A DNA stretch of 64,000 nt, taken from positions 49,640,152 to 49,704,151 of the forward strand of contig NC_083597.1 in assembly GCF_020882245.1 (NCBI RefSeq), written 5' to 3'. Below, piece after piece: positions 51,501-63,100 of this stretch (positions are counted from its first letter, which is position 1; each line of letters begins with the position of its first letter). The position numbers and the translations under genes were made by a program. The stretch comes from Rhopalosiphum padi (taxonomy: Eukaryota; Arthropoda; Insecta; Hemiptera; Aphididae). Under the pieces are notes generated by a model that had not been told where the DNA came from, did not search any database, and saw nothing but the letters and a program-made list of their open reading frames with translations.

Positions 51501-53483
51501 ATGTTGTCCAATCTTAATAAATGTTATAAAAAAAAATGTCCAATCTAACTTTATTTTGGCCAATTTAAATTCATGTTGTCCAATCTTAATAAATGTTGTC
51601 CAATCTTAAAAAATGTTGTCCAATCATAAAAAATGTTGTCCAAAAAAAATGTCCAAAAAAATAAATGTTGTCCAATCTAACTTTATGTTGGTCAAATTAA
51701 ATTCATGTTGTCCAATCTTAAAAAATGTTATAAAAAAAAAATGTTGTCCAATCTAACTTTATTTTGGACAATTTTAATTCATGTTGCCCAATCTAACTTT
51801 ATGTTGGCAAATTTTAATTCATGTTGTCAAATCATAAAAAATGTTGTCCAAAAAAATAAATGTTGTCCAATCTAACTTTATGTTGGCAAATTATAAAAAA
51901 ATGTTGTCCAATCTAACTTTATGTTGGCCAATTTTAATAAATGTTGTCCAATCTAACTTTATGTTGGCAAATTTTAATTCATGTTGTCCAATCTTAAAAA
52001 ATGTTGTCCAATCCTAAAAAATGTTGTCCAAAAAAAAATGTCCAAAAAAAAAATGTTGTCTAATCTAACTTTATTTTGGCCAATTTAAATTCATGTTGTC
52101 CAATCTTAATAAATGTTGTCCAATCTAACTTTATGTTGGCAAATTTTAATTCATGTTGTCCAATCATAAAAAATGTTGTCCAAAAAAAAAATGTTGTCTA
52201 ATCTAACTTTATTTTGGCCAATTTAAATTCATGTTGTCCAATCTTAATAAATGTTGTGCAATCTTAAAAAATGTTGTCCAATCTTAAAAAATGTTGTCCA
52301 ATCACAAAAAATGTTGTCCAAAAAAAATGTCCAAAAAAATAAATGTTGTCCAATCTAACTTTATGTTGGCCAAATTAAATTCATGTTGTCCAATCTTAAA
52401 AAATGTTATAAAAAAAAAAATGTTGTCCAATCTTACTTTTTTTTGGCCAATTTAAATTCATGTTGTCCAATCTTAATAAATGTTGTCCAATCATAAAAAA
52501 TGTTGTACAAAAAAAAAATGCCCAAAAAAATAAATGTTGTCCAATCTAACTTTATGTTGGCAAATTTTAAAAAATGTTGTCCAATCTAACTTTTTGTTGG
52601 CCAATTTTAATAAATGTTGTCCAATCTAACTTTATGTTGGCAAATTTTAATTCATGTTGTCCAATCTTAATAAATGTTGTCCAATCTAACTTTATGTTGG
52701 CAAATTTTAATTCATGTTGTCCAATCATAAAAAATGTTGTCCAAAAAAAAAATGTTGTCTAATCTAACTTTATTTTGGCCAATTTAAATTCATGTTGTCC
52801 AATCTTAATAAATGTTGTCCAATCTTAAAAAATGTTGTCTAAAAAAAAATGTCCAAAAAAATAAATGTTGCCCAATCTAACTTTATGTTGGCAAATTTTA
52901 ATTCATGTTGTCAAATCATAAAAAATGTTGTCCAAAAAAAAAATGTCCAAAAAAATAAATGTTGTCTAATCTAACTTTATGTTGGCAAATTTTAAAAAAT
53001 GTTGTCCAATCTTAAAAAATGTTGTCCAACCATAAAAAATGTTGTCCAATCATAAAAAATGTTGTCCAAAAAAAATGTCCAAAAAAATAAATGTTGTCCA
53101 ATCTAACTTTATGTTGGCAAATTTTAATAAATGTTGTCCAATCTTAAAAAATGTTGTCCAATCATAAAAAAAGTTGTCCAAAAAAAAAATGTCCAAAAAA
53201 ATAAATGTCCAATCTAACTTTATGTTGGCAAATTTTAAAAAATGTTGTCCAATCTAACTATGTTGGCCAATTTTAATAAATGTTGTCCAATCTAACTTTA
53301 TGTTGGCAAATTTAAATTCATGTTGTCCAATCTTAATAAATGTTATCCAATCTTAAAAAATGTTGTCCAATCTTAATAAATGTTATAAAAAAAAATGTCC
53401 AATCTAACTTTATTTTGGACAATTTTAATTCATGTTGTCCAATCTTAATAAATGTTGTCCAAAAAAATAAATGTTTAATCTTT
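39593..53483. repeat. A-family segment 18 (13.9 kb)
   Basis: Uninterrupted A segment of 13,891 bp. To about 43,341 it is the second copy of the 5.3-kb unit. From about 43.2 to 51.7 kb it is a nest of overlapping duplications (668, 1831, 793, 2097 and 4042 bp offsets). From about 51.8 kb it returns to units like those at 35-37 kb. A CATGATGTCC variant recurs at 44981, 46812, 48757, 49550 and 50854 and tracks the duplications. No gene or unrelated insertion is visible. Confidence 0.95.
43155..51732. repeat. Nested duplication cluster in segment 18
   Basis: Overlapping direct repeats: 668 bp (about 43,155-43,709 and 43,823-44,377), 1831 bp (about 43,830-45,528 and 45,661-47,359), 793 bp (about 47,960-48,770 and following), 2097 bp (about 47,750-48,760 and 49,850-50,860), and 4042 bp (about 46,812-47,690 and 50,854-51,732). 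Confidence 0.82.
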
Positions 53484-54130
53484 CGGCTGGAAATTAGTAC
53501 AGTCTGGATAGTTGGACAGGCTGGACAGGTTGGATAGTTGGACAGGCTGGATAGTTGGACAGGATGGACAGGTTGGATAGTTGGAAAGGTTGGAAATAAG
53601 AACAGGCTGGACAGGCTGGACAGGCTGGAAAGTTGGATAGTTGGACAGGCTGGATAGTTGGACAGGATGGACAGGTTGGATAGTTGGAAAGGTTGGAAAT
53701 AAGAACAGGCTGGACAGGCTGGAAAGTTGGATAGTTGGACAGGCTGGATAGTTGGACAGGATGGACAGGTTGGAAAGTTGGACAGGCTGGACAGGTTGGA
53801 TAGTTGGACAGGCTGGAAAGTTGGACAGGCTGGACAGGTTAGAAAGTTGGACAGGCTGGAAAGTTGGACAGGCTGGACAGGTTGGAAAGTTGGACAGGCT
53901 GGAAGGTTGGACAGGCTGGACAGGTTGGATAGTTGGACAGGCTGGACAGGTTGGAAAGTTGGACAGGCTGGACAGGTTGGATAGTTGGACAGGCTGGACA
54001 GTTTGGATAGTTGGACAGGCTGGAAAGTTGGACAGGCTGGACAGGTTGGAAAGTTGGACAGGCTGGACAGGTTGGAAAGTTAGACAGGTTGGAAAGTTGG
54101 ACAGGTTGGATAGTTGGAATGGCTGGAAAG
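53484..54130. repeat. G-family block 19 (last)
   Basis: G block of 647 bp with both conserved junctions. It is close to block 14 in its interior but has fewer internal units and GGCTGGAAGG where block 14 has GGCTAGAAGG. GAATTC follows at 54175-54180. No G block follows in the remaining 9.9 kb. Confidence 0.95.
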
Positions 54131-57100
54131 ATTTTCATTTATGTTGTCCAATCTAACTTTATTTTGGCCAATTTGAATTCATGTTGTCCAATCTTAATAA
54201 ATGTTGTCCAATCTAACTTTATGTTGGCAAATTTAAATTCATGTTGTCCAATCATAAAAAATGTTGTCCAAAAAAAAAATGTTGTCTAATCTTACTTTAT
54301 TTTGGCCAATTTAAATTCATGTTGTCCAATCTTAATAAATGTTGTCCAATCTTAAAAAATGTTGTCCAATCATAAAAAATGTTGTCCAAAAAAAATGTCC
54401 AAAAAAATAAATGTTGTCCAATCTAACTTTATGTTGGTCAAATTAAATTCATGTTGTCCAATCATGAAAAATGTTGTCCAAAAAAAAAATGTTGTCCAAT
54501 CTAACTTTATGTTGGCCAAATTAAATTCATGTTGTCCAATCTTAAAAAATGTTGTCCAATCATAAAAAATGTTGTCCAAAAAAAATGTCCAAAAAAATAA
54601 ATGTTGTCCAATCTTTTTTATTTTGGCCAATTTAAATTCATGTTGTCCAAAAAAAAAATGTCCAATCTAACTTTATGTTGGCCAAATTAAATTCATGTTG
54701 TCCAATCTTAAAAAATGTTATTAAAAAAAAAATGTTGTCCAATCTAACTTTATTTTGGACAATTTTAATAAATGTTGTCCAATCTAACTTTATTTTGGCC
54801 AATTTAAATTCATGTTGTCCAATCTTAATAAATGTTGTCCAATCTTAAAAAATGTTGTCCAATCACAAAAAATGTTGTCCAAAAAAAATGTCCAAAAAAA
54901 TAAATGTTGTCCAATCTAACTTTATGTTGGCCAAATTAAATTCATGTTGTCCAATCTTAAAAAATGTTATAAAAAAAAAAATGTTGTCTAATCTTACTTT
55001 TTTTTGGCCAATTTAAATTCATGTTGTCCAATCTTAATAAATGTTGTCCAATCATAAAAAATGTTGTACAAAAAAAAAATGCCCAAAAAAATAAATGTTG
55101 TCCAATCTAACTTTATGTTGGCAAATTTTAAAAAATGTTGTCCAATCTAACTTTTTGTTGGCCAATTTTAATAAATGTTGTCCAATCTAACTTTATGTTG
55201 GCAAATTTTAATTCATGTTGTCCAATCGTAATAAATGTTGTCCAATCTAACTTTATGTTGGCAAATTTTAATTCATGTTGTCCAATCATAAAAAATGTTG
55301 TCCAAAAAAAAAATGTTGTCTAATCTAACTTTATTTTGGCCAATTTAAATTCATGTTGTCCAATCTTAAAAAATGTTGTCCAATCTTAATAAATGTTATA
55401 AAAAAAAATGTCCAATCTAACTTTATTTTGGCCAATTTAAATTCATGTTGTCCAATCTTAATAAATGTTGTCCAATCTTAAAAAATGTTGTCCAATCATA
55501 AAAAATGTTGTCCAAAAAAAATGTCCAAAAAAATAAATGTTGTCCAATCTAACTTTATGTTGGTCAAATTAAATTCATGTTGTCCAATCTTAAAAAATGT
55601 TATAAAAAAAAATGTTGTCCAATCTAACTTTATTTTGGACAATTTTAATTCATGTTACCCAATCTAACTTTATGTTGGCAAATTTTAATTCATGTTGTCA
55701 AATCATAAAAAATGTTGTCCAAAAAAATAAATGTTGTCCAATCTAACTTTATGTTGGCAAATTATAAAAAAATGTTGTCCAATCTAACTTTATGTTGGCC
55801 AATTTTAATAAATGTTGTCCAATCTAACTTTATGTTGGCAAATTTTAATTCATGTTGTCCAATCTTAAAAAATGTTGTCCAATCCTAAAAAATGTTGTCC
55901 AAAAAAAAATGTCCAAAAAAAAAATGTTGTCTAATCTAACTTTATTTTGGCCAATTTAAATTCATGTTGTCCAATCTTAATAAATGTTGTCCAATCTAAC
56001 TTTATGTTGGCAAATTTTAATTCATATTGTCCAATCATAAAAAATGTTGTCCAAAAAAAAAATGTTGTCTAATCTTACTTTATTTTGGCCAATTTAAATT
56101 CATGTTGTCCAATCTTAATAAATGTTGTCCAATCTTAAAAAATGTTGTCCAAAAAAAATGTCCAAAAAAATAAATGTTGTCCAATCTAACTTTATGTTGG
56201 TCAAATTAAATTCATGTTGTCCAATCATGAAAAATGTTGTCCAAAAAAAAAATGTTGTCCAATCTAACTTTATGTTGGCCAAATTAAATTCATGTTGTCC
56301 AATCTTAAAAAATGTTGTCCAATCATAAAAAATGTTGTCCAAAAAAAATGTCCAAAAAAATAAATGTTGTCCAATCTTTTTTATTTTGGCCAATTTAAAT
56401 TCATGTTGTCCAAAAAAAAAATGTCCAATCTAACTTTATGTTGGCCAAATTAAATTCATGTTGTCCAATCTTAAAAAATGTTATTAAAAAAAAAATGTTG
56501 TCCAATCTAACTTTATTTTGGACAATTTTAATAAATGTTGTCCAATCTAACTTTATTTTGGCCAATTTAAATTCATGTTGTCCAATCTTAATAAATGTTG
56601 TCCAATCTTAAAAAATGTTGTCCAATCACAAAAAATGTTGTCCAAAAAAAATGTCCAAAAAAATAAATGTTGTCCAATCTAACTTTATGTTGGCCAAATT
56701 AAATTCATGTTGTCCAATCTTAAAAAATGTTATAAAAAAAAAATGTTGTCCAATCTTACTTTTTTTTGGCCAATTTAAATTCATGTTGTCCAATCTTAAT
56801 AAATGTTGTCCAATCATAAAAAATGTTGTACAAAAAAAAAATGCCCAAAAAAATAAATGTTGTCCAATCTAACTTTATGTTGGCAAATTTTAAAAAATGT
56901 TGTCCAATCTAACTTTTTGTTGGCCAATTTTAATAAATGTTGTCCAATCTAACTTTATGTTGGCAAATTTTAATTCATGTTGTCCAATCTTAATAAATGT
57001 TGTCCAATCTAACTTTATGTTGGCAAATTTTAATTCATGTTGTCCAATCATAAAAAATGTTGTCCAAAAAAAAAATGTTGTCTAATCTAACTTTATTTTG

Positions 57101-60100
57101 GCCAATTTAAATTCATGTTGTCCAATCTTAATAAATGTTGTCCAATCTTAAAAAATGTTGTCTAAAAAAAAATGTCCAAAAAAATAAATGTTGCCCAATC
57201 TAACTTTATGTTGGCAAATTTTAATTCATGTTGTCAAATCATAAAAAATGTTGTCCAAAAAAAAAATGTCCAAAAAAATAAATGTTGTCCAATCTAACTT
57301 TATGTTGGCCAATTTTAATAAATGTTGTCCAATCTAACTTTATGATGGCCAAATTAAATTCATGTTGTCCAATCTTAAAAAATGTTATAAAAAAAAAAAT
57401 GTTGTCCAATCTTACTTTTTTTTGGCCAATTTAAATTCATGTTGTCCAATCTTAATAAATGTTGTCTAATCATAAAAAATGTTGTCCAAAAAAAAAATGT
57501 TGTCTAATCTAACTTTATTTTGGCCAATTTAAATTCATGTTGTCCAATCTGAATAAATGTTGTCCAATCTTAAAAAATGTTGTCCAAAAAAAAAATGTCC
57601 AAAAAAATAAATGTTGTCCAATCTAACTTTATGTTGGCCAAATTAAATTCATGTTGTCCAATCTTAAAAAATGTTATTAAAAAAAAAATGTTGTCCAATC
57701 TAACTTTATTTTGGACAATTTTAATAAATGTTGTCCAATCTAACTTTATTTTGGCCAATTTAAATTCATGTTGTCCAATCTTAATAAATGTTGTCCAATC
57801 TTAAAAAATGTTGTCCAATCACAAAAAATGTTGTCCAAAAAAAATGTCCAAAAAAATAAATGTTGTCCAATCTAACTTTATGTTGGCCAAATTAAATTCA
57901 TGTTGTCCAATCTTAAAAAATGTTATAAAAAAAAAAATGTTGTCTAATCTTACTTTTTTTTGGCCAATTTAAATTCATGTTGTCCAATCTTAATAAATGT
58001 TGTCCAATCATAAAAAATGTTGTACAAAAAAAAAATGCCCAAAAAAATAAATGTTGTCCAATCTAACTTTATGTTGGCAAATTTTAAAAAATGTTGTCCA
58101 ATCTAACTTTTTGTTGGCCAATTTTAATAAATGTTGTCCAATCTAACTTTATGTTGGCAAATTTTAATTCATGTTGTCCAATCGTAATAAATGTTGTCCA
58201 ATCTAACTTTATGTTGGCAAATTTTAATTCATGTTGTCCAATCATAAAAAATGTTGTCCAAAAAAAAAATGTTGTCTAATCTAACTTTATTTTGGCCAAT
58301 TTAAATTCATGTTGTCCAATCTTAAAAAATGTTGTCCAATCTTAATAAATGTTATAAAAAAAAATGTCCAATCTAACTTTATTTTGGCCAATTTAAATTC
58401 ATGTTGTCCAATCTTAATAAATGTTGTCCAATCTTAAAAAATGTTGTCCAATCATAAAAAATGTTGTCCAAAAAAAATGTCCAAAAAAATAAATGTTGTC
58501 CAATCTAACTTTATGTTGGTCAAATTAAATTCATGTTGTCCAATCTTAAAAAATGTTATAAAAAAAAATGTTGTCCAATCTAACTTTATTTTGGACAATT
58601 TTAATTCATGTTACCCAATCTAACTTTATGTTGGCAAATTTTAATTCATGTTGTCAAATCATAAAAAATGTTGTCCAAAAAAATAAATGTTGTCCAATCT
58701 AACTTTATGTTGGCAAATTATAAAAAAATGTTGTCCAATCTAACTTTATGTTGGCCAATTTTAATAAATGTTGTCCAATCTAACTTTATGTTGGCAAATT
58801 TTAATTCATGTTGTCCAATCTTAAAAAATGTTGTCCAATCCTAAAAAATGTTGTCCAAAAAAAAATGTCCAAAAAAAAAATGTTGTCTAATCTAACTTTA
58901 TTTTGGCCAATTTAAATTCATGTTGTCCAATCTTAATAAATGTTGTCCAATCTAACTTTATGTTGGCAAATTTTAATTCATATTGTCCAATCATAAAAAA
59001 TGTTGTCCAAAAAAAAAATGTTGTCTAATCTTACTTTATTTTGGCCAATTTAAATTCATGTTGTCCAATCTTAATAAATGTTGTCCAATCTTAAAAAATG
59101 TTGTCCAAAAAAAATGTCCAAAAAAATAAATGTTGTCCAATCTAACTTTATGTTGGTCAAATTAAATTCATGTTGTCCAATCATGAAAAATGTTGTCCAA
59201 AAAAAAAATGTTGTCCAATCTAACTTTATGTTGGCCAAATTAAATTCATGTTGTCCAATCTTAAAAAATGTTGTCCAATCATAAAAAATGTTGTCCAAAA
59301 AAAATGTCCAAAAAAATAAATGTTGTCCAATCTTTTTTATTTTGGCCAATTTAAATTCATGTTGTCCAAAAAAAAAATGTCCAATCTAACTTTATGTTGG
59401 CCAAATTAAATTCATGTTGTCCAATCTTAAAAAATGTTATTAAAAAAAAAATGTTGTCCAATCTAACTTTATTTTGGACAATTTTAATAAATGTTGTCCA
59501 ATCTAACTTTATTTTGGCCAATTTAAATTCATGTTGTCCAATCTTAATAAATGTTGTCCAATCTTAAAAAATGTTGTCCAATCACAAAAAATGTTGTCCA
59601 AAAAAAATGTCCAAAAAAATAAATGTTGTCCAATCTAACTTTATGTTGGCCAAATTAAATTCATGTTGTCCAATCTTAAAAAATGTTATAAAAAAAAAAT
59701 GTTGTCCAATCTTACTTTTTTTTGGCCAATTTAAATTCATGTTGTCCAATCTTAATAAATGTTGTCCAATCATAAAAAATGTTGTACAAAAAAAAAATGC
59801 CCAAAAAAATAAATGTTGTCCAATCTAACTTTATGTTGGCAAATTTTAAAAAATGTTGTCCAATCTAACTTTTTGTTGGCCAATTTTAATAAATGTTGTC
59901 CAATCTAACTTTATGTTGGCAAATTTTAATTCATGTTGTCCAATCTTAATAAATGTTGTCCAATCTAACTTTATGTTGGCAAATTTTAATTCATGTTGTC
60001 CAATCATAAAAAATGTTGTCCAAAAAAAAAATGTTGTCTAATCTAACTTTATTTTGGCCAATTTAAATTCATGTTGTCCAATCTTAATAAATGTTGTCCA

Positions 60101-63100
60101 ATCTTAAAAAATGTTGTCTAAAAAAAAATGTCCAAAAAAATAAATGTTGCCCAATCTAACTTTATGTTGGCAAATTTTAATTCATGTTGTCAAATCATAA
60201 AAAATGTTGTCCAAAAAAAAAATGTCCAAAAAAATAAATGTTGTCCAATCTAACTTTATGTTGGCCAATTTTAATAAATGTTGTCCAATCTAACTTTATG
60301 ATGGCCAAATTAAATTCATGTTGTCCAATCTTAAAAAATGTTATAAAAAAAAAAATGTTGTCCAATCTTACTTTTTTTTGGCCAATTTAAATTCATGTTG
60401 TCCAATCTTAATAAATGTTGTCTAATCATAAAAAATGTTGTCCAAAAAAAAAATGTTGTCTAATCTAACTTTATTTTGGCCAATTTAAATTCATGTTGTC
60501 CAATCTGAATAAATGTTGTCCAATCTTAAAAAATGTTGTCCAAAAAAAAAATGTCCAAAAAAATAAATGTTGTCCAATCTAACTTTATGTTGGCAAATTT
60601 TAAAAAATGTTGTCCAATCTAAAAAAATGTTGTCCAACCATAAAAAATGTTGTCCAAAAAAAAATGTCCAAAAAATAAATGTTGTCTAATCTAACTTTAT
60701 GTTGGCAAATTTTAAAAAATGTTGTCCAATCTTAAAAAATGTTGTCCAACCATAAAAAATGTTGTCCAATCATAAAAAATGTTGTCCAAAAAAAATGTCC
60801 AAAAAAATAAATGTTGTCCAATCTAACTTAATGTTGGCAAATTTTAATAAATGTTGTCCAATCTTAAAAAATGTTGTCCAATCATAAAAAAAGTTGTCCA
60901 AAAAAAAAATGTCCAAAAAAATAAATGTCCAATCTAACTTTATGTTGGCAAATTTTAATTCATGTTGTCCAATCGTAATAAATGTTGTCCAATCTAACTT
61001 TATGTTGGCAAATTTTAATTCATGTTGTCCAATCATAAAAAATGTTGTCCAAAAAAAAAATGTTGTCTAATCTAACTTTATTTTGGCCAATTTAAATTCA
61101 TGTTGTCCAATCTTAAAAAATGTTGTCCAATCTTAATAAATGTTATAAAAAAAAATGTCCAATCTAACTTTATTTTGGCCAATTTAAATTCATGTTGTCC
61201 AATCTTAATAAATGTTGTCCAATCTTAAAAAATGTTGTCCAATCATAAAAAATGTTGTCCAAAAAAAATGTCCAAAAAAATAAATGTTGTCCAATCTAAC
61301 TTTATGTTGGTCAAATTAAATTCATGTTGTCCAATCTTAAAAAATGTTATAAAAAAAAATGTTGTCCAATCTAACTTTATTTTGGACAATTTTAATTCAT
61401 GTTACCCAATCTAACTTTATGTTGGCAAATTTTAATTCATGTTGTCAAATCATAAAAAATGTTGTCCAAAAAAATAAATGTTGTCCAATCTAACTTTATG
61501 TTGGCAAATTATAAAAAAATGTTGTCCAATCTAACTTTATGTTGGCCAATTTTAATAAATGTTGTCCAATCTAACTTTATGTTGGCAAATTTTAATTCAT
61601 GTTGTCCAATCTTAAAAAATGTTGTCCAATCCTAAAAAATGTTGTCCAAAAAAAAATGTCCAAAAAAAAAATGTTGTCTAATCTAACTTTATTTTGGCCA
61701 ATTTAAATTCATGTTGTCCAATCTTAATAAATGTTGTCCAATCTAACTTTATGTTGGCAAATTTTAATTCATATTGTCCAATCATAAAAAATGTTGTCCA
61801 AAAAAAAAATGTTGTCTAATCTTACTTTATTTTGGCCAATTTAAATTCATGTTGTCCAATCTTAATAAATGTTGTCCAATCTTAAAAAATGTTGTCCAAA
61901 AAAAATGTCCAAAAAAATAAATGTTGTCCAATCTAACTTTATGTTGGTCAAATTAAATTCATGTTGTCCAATCATGAAAAATGTTGTCCAAAAAAAAAAT
62001 GTTGTCCAATCTTTTTTATTTTGGCCAATTTAAATTCATGTTGTCCAAAAAAAAAATGTCCAATCTAACTTTATGTTGGCCAAATTAAATTCATGTTGTC
62101 CAATCTTAAAAAATGTTATTAAAAAAAAAATGTTGTCCAATCTAACTTTATTTTGGACAATTTTAATAAATGTTGTCCAATCTAACTTTATTTTGGCCAA
62201 TTTAAATTCATGTTGTCCAATCTTAATAAATGTTGTCCAATCTTAAAAAATGTTGTCCAATCACAAAAAATGTTGTCCAAAAAAAATGTCCAAAAAAATA
62301 AATGTTGTCCAATCTATCTTTATGTTGGCCAAATTAAATTCATGTTGTCCAATCTTAAAAAATGTTATAAAAAAAAAATGTTGTCCAATCTTACTTTTTT
62401 TTGGCCAATTTAAATTCATGTTGTCCAATCTTAATAAATGTTGTCCAATCATAAAAAATGTTGTACAAAAAAAAAATGCCCAAAAAAATAAATGTTGTCC
62501 AATCTAACTTTATGTTGGCAAATTTTAAAAAATGTTGTCCAATCTAACTTTTTGTTGGCCAATTTTAATAAATGTTGTCCAATCTAACTTTATGTTGGCA
62601 AATTTTAATTCATGTTGTCCAATCTTAATAAATGTTGTCCAATCTAACTTTATGTTGGCAAATTTTAATTCATGTTGTCCAATCATAAAAAATGTTGTCC
62701 AAAAAAAAAATGTTGTCTAATCTAACTTTATTTTGGCCAATTTAAATTCATGTTGTCCAATCTTAATAAATGTTGTCCAATCTTAAAAAATGTTGTCTAA
62801 AAAAAAATGTCCAAAAAAATAAATGTTGCCCAATCTAACTTTATGTTGGCAAATTTTAATTCATGTTGTCAAATCATAAAAAATGTTGTCCAAAAAAAAA
62901 ATGTCCAAAAAAATAAATGTTGTCCAATCTAACTTTATGTTGGCCAATTTTAATAAATGTTGTCCAATCTAACTTTATGATGGCCAAATTAAATTCATGT
63001 TGTCCAATCTTAAAAAATGTTATAAAAAAAAAAATGTTGTCCAATCTTACTTTTTTTTGGCCAATTTAAATTCATGTTGTCCAATCTTAATAAATGTTGT

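Larger units (their letters stand above)
1127..53484 (+). other. Left junction motif of G blocks (18 copies)
   Basis: Every left edge seen reads AATGTTTAATCTTTCGG and then GGAAATTAGTACAGTCTGG. The AATCTTTC 8-mer starts at 1127, 2809, 4051, 5779, 8258, 9757, 11050, 12496, 13789, 15463, 16936, 18212, 19877, 27910, 32290, 33314, 38639 and 53477. Neither GAAATTAGTACAGTC nor TTTCGG occurs elsewhere in either array as far as I can see. The span given covers all copies; each copy is about 40 bp. Confidence 0.93.
526..54133 (+). other. Right junction motif of G blocks (18 copies)
   Basis: Every right edge except block 16 reads TTGGAATGGCTGG, then AAAGATTTTCATTTATG, then TTGTCC. The GAAAGATT 8-mer, the reverse complement of the left AATCTTTC, ends at 533, 2215, 3552, 5266, 7745, 9070, 10533, 11809, 13272, 14548, 16419, 17695, 19119, 20747, 29186, 34184, 39595 and 54133. 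The span given covers all copies. Confidence 0.93.
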
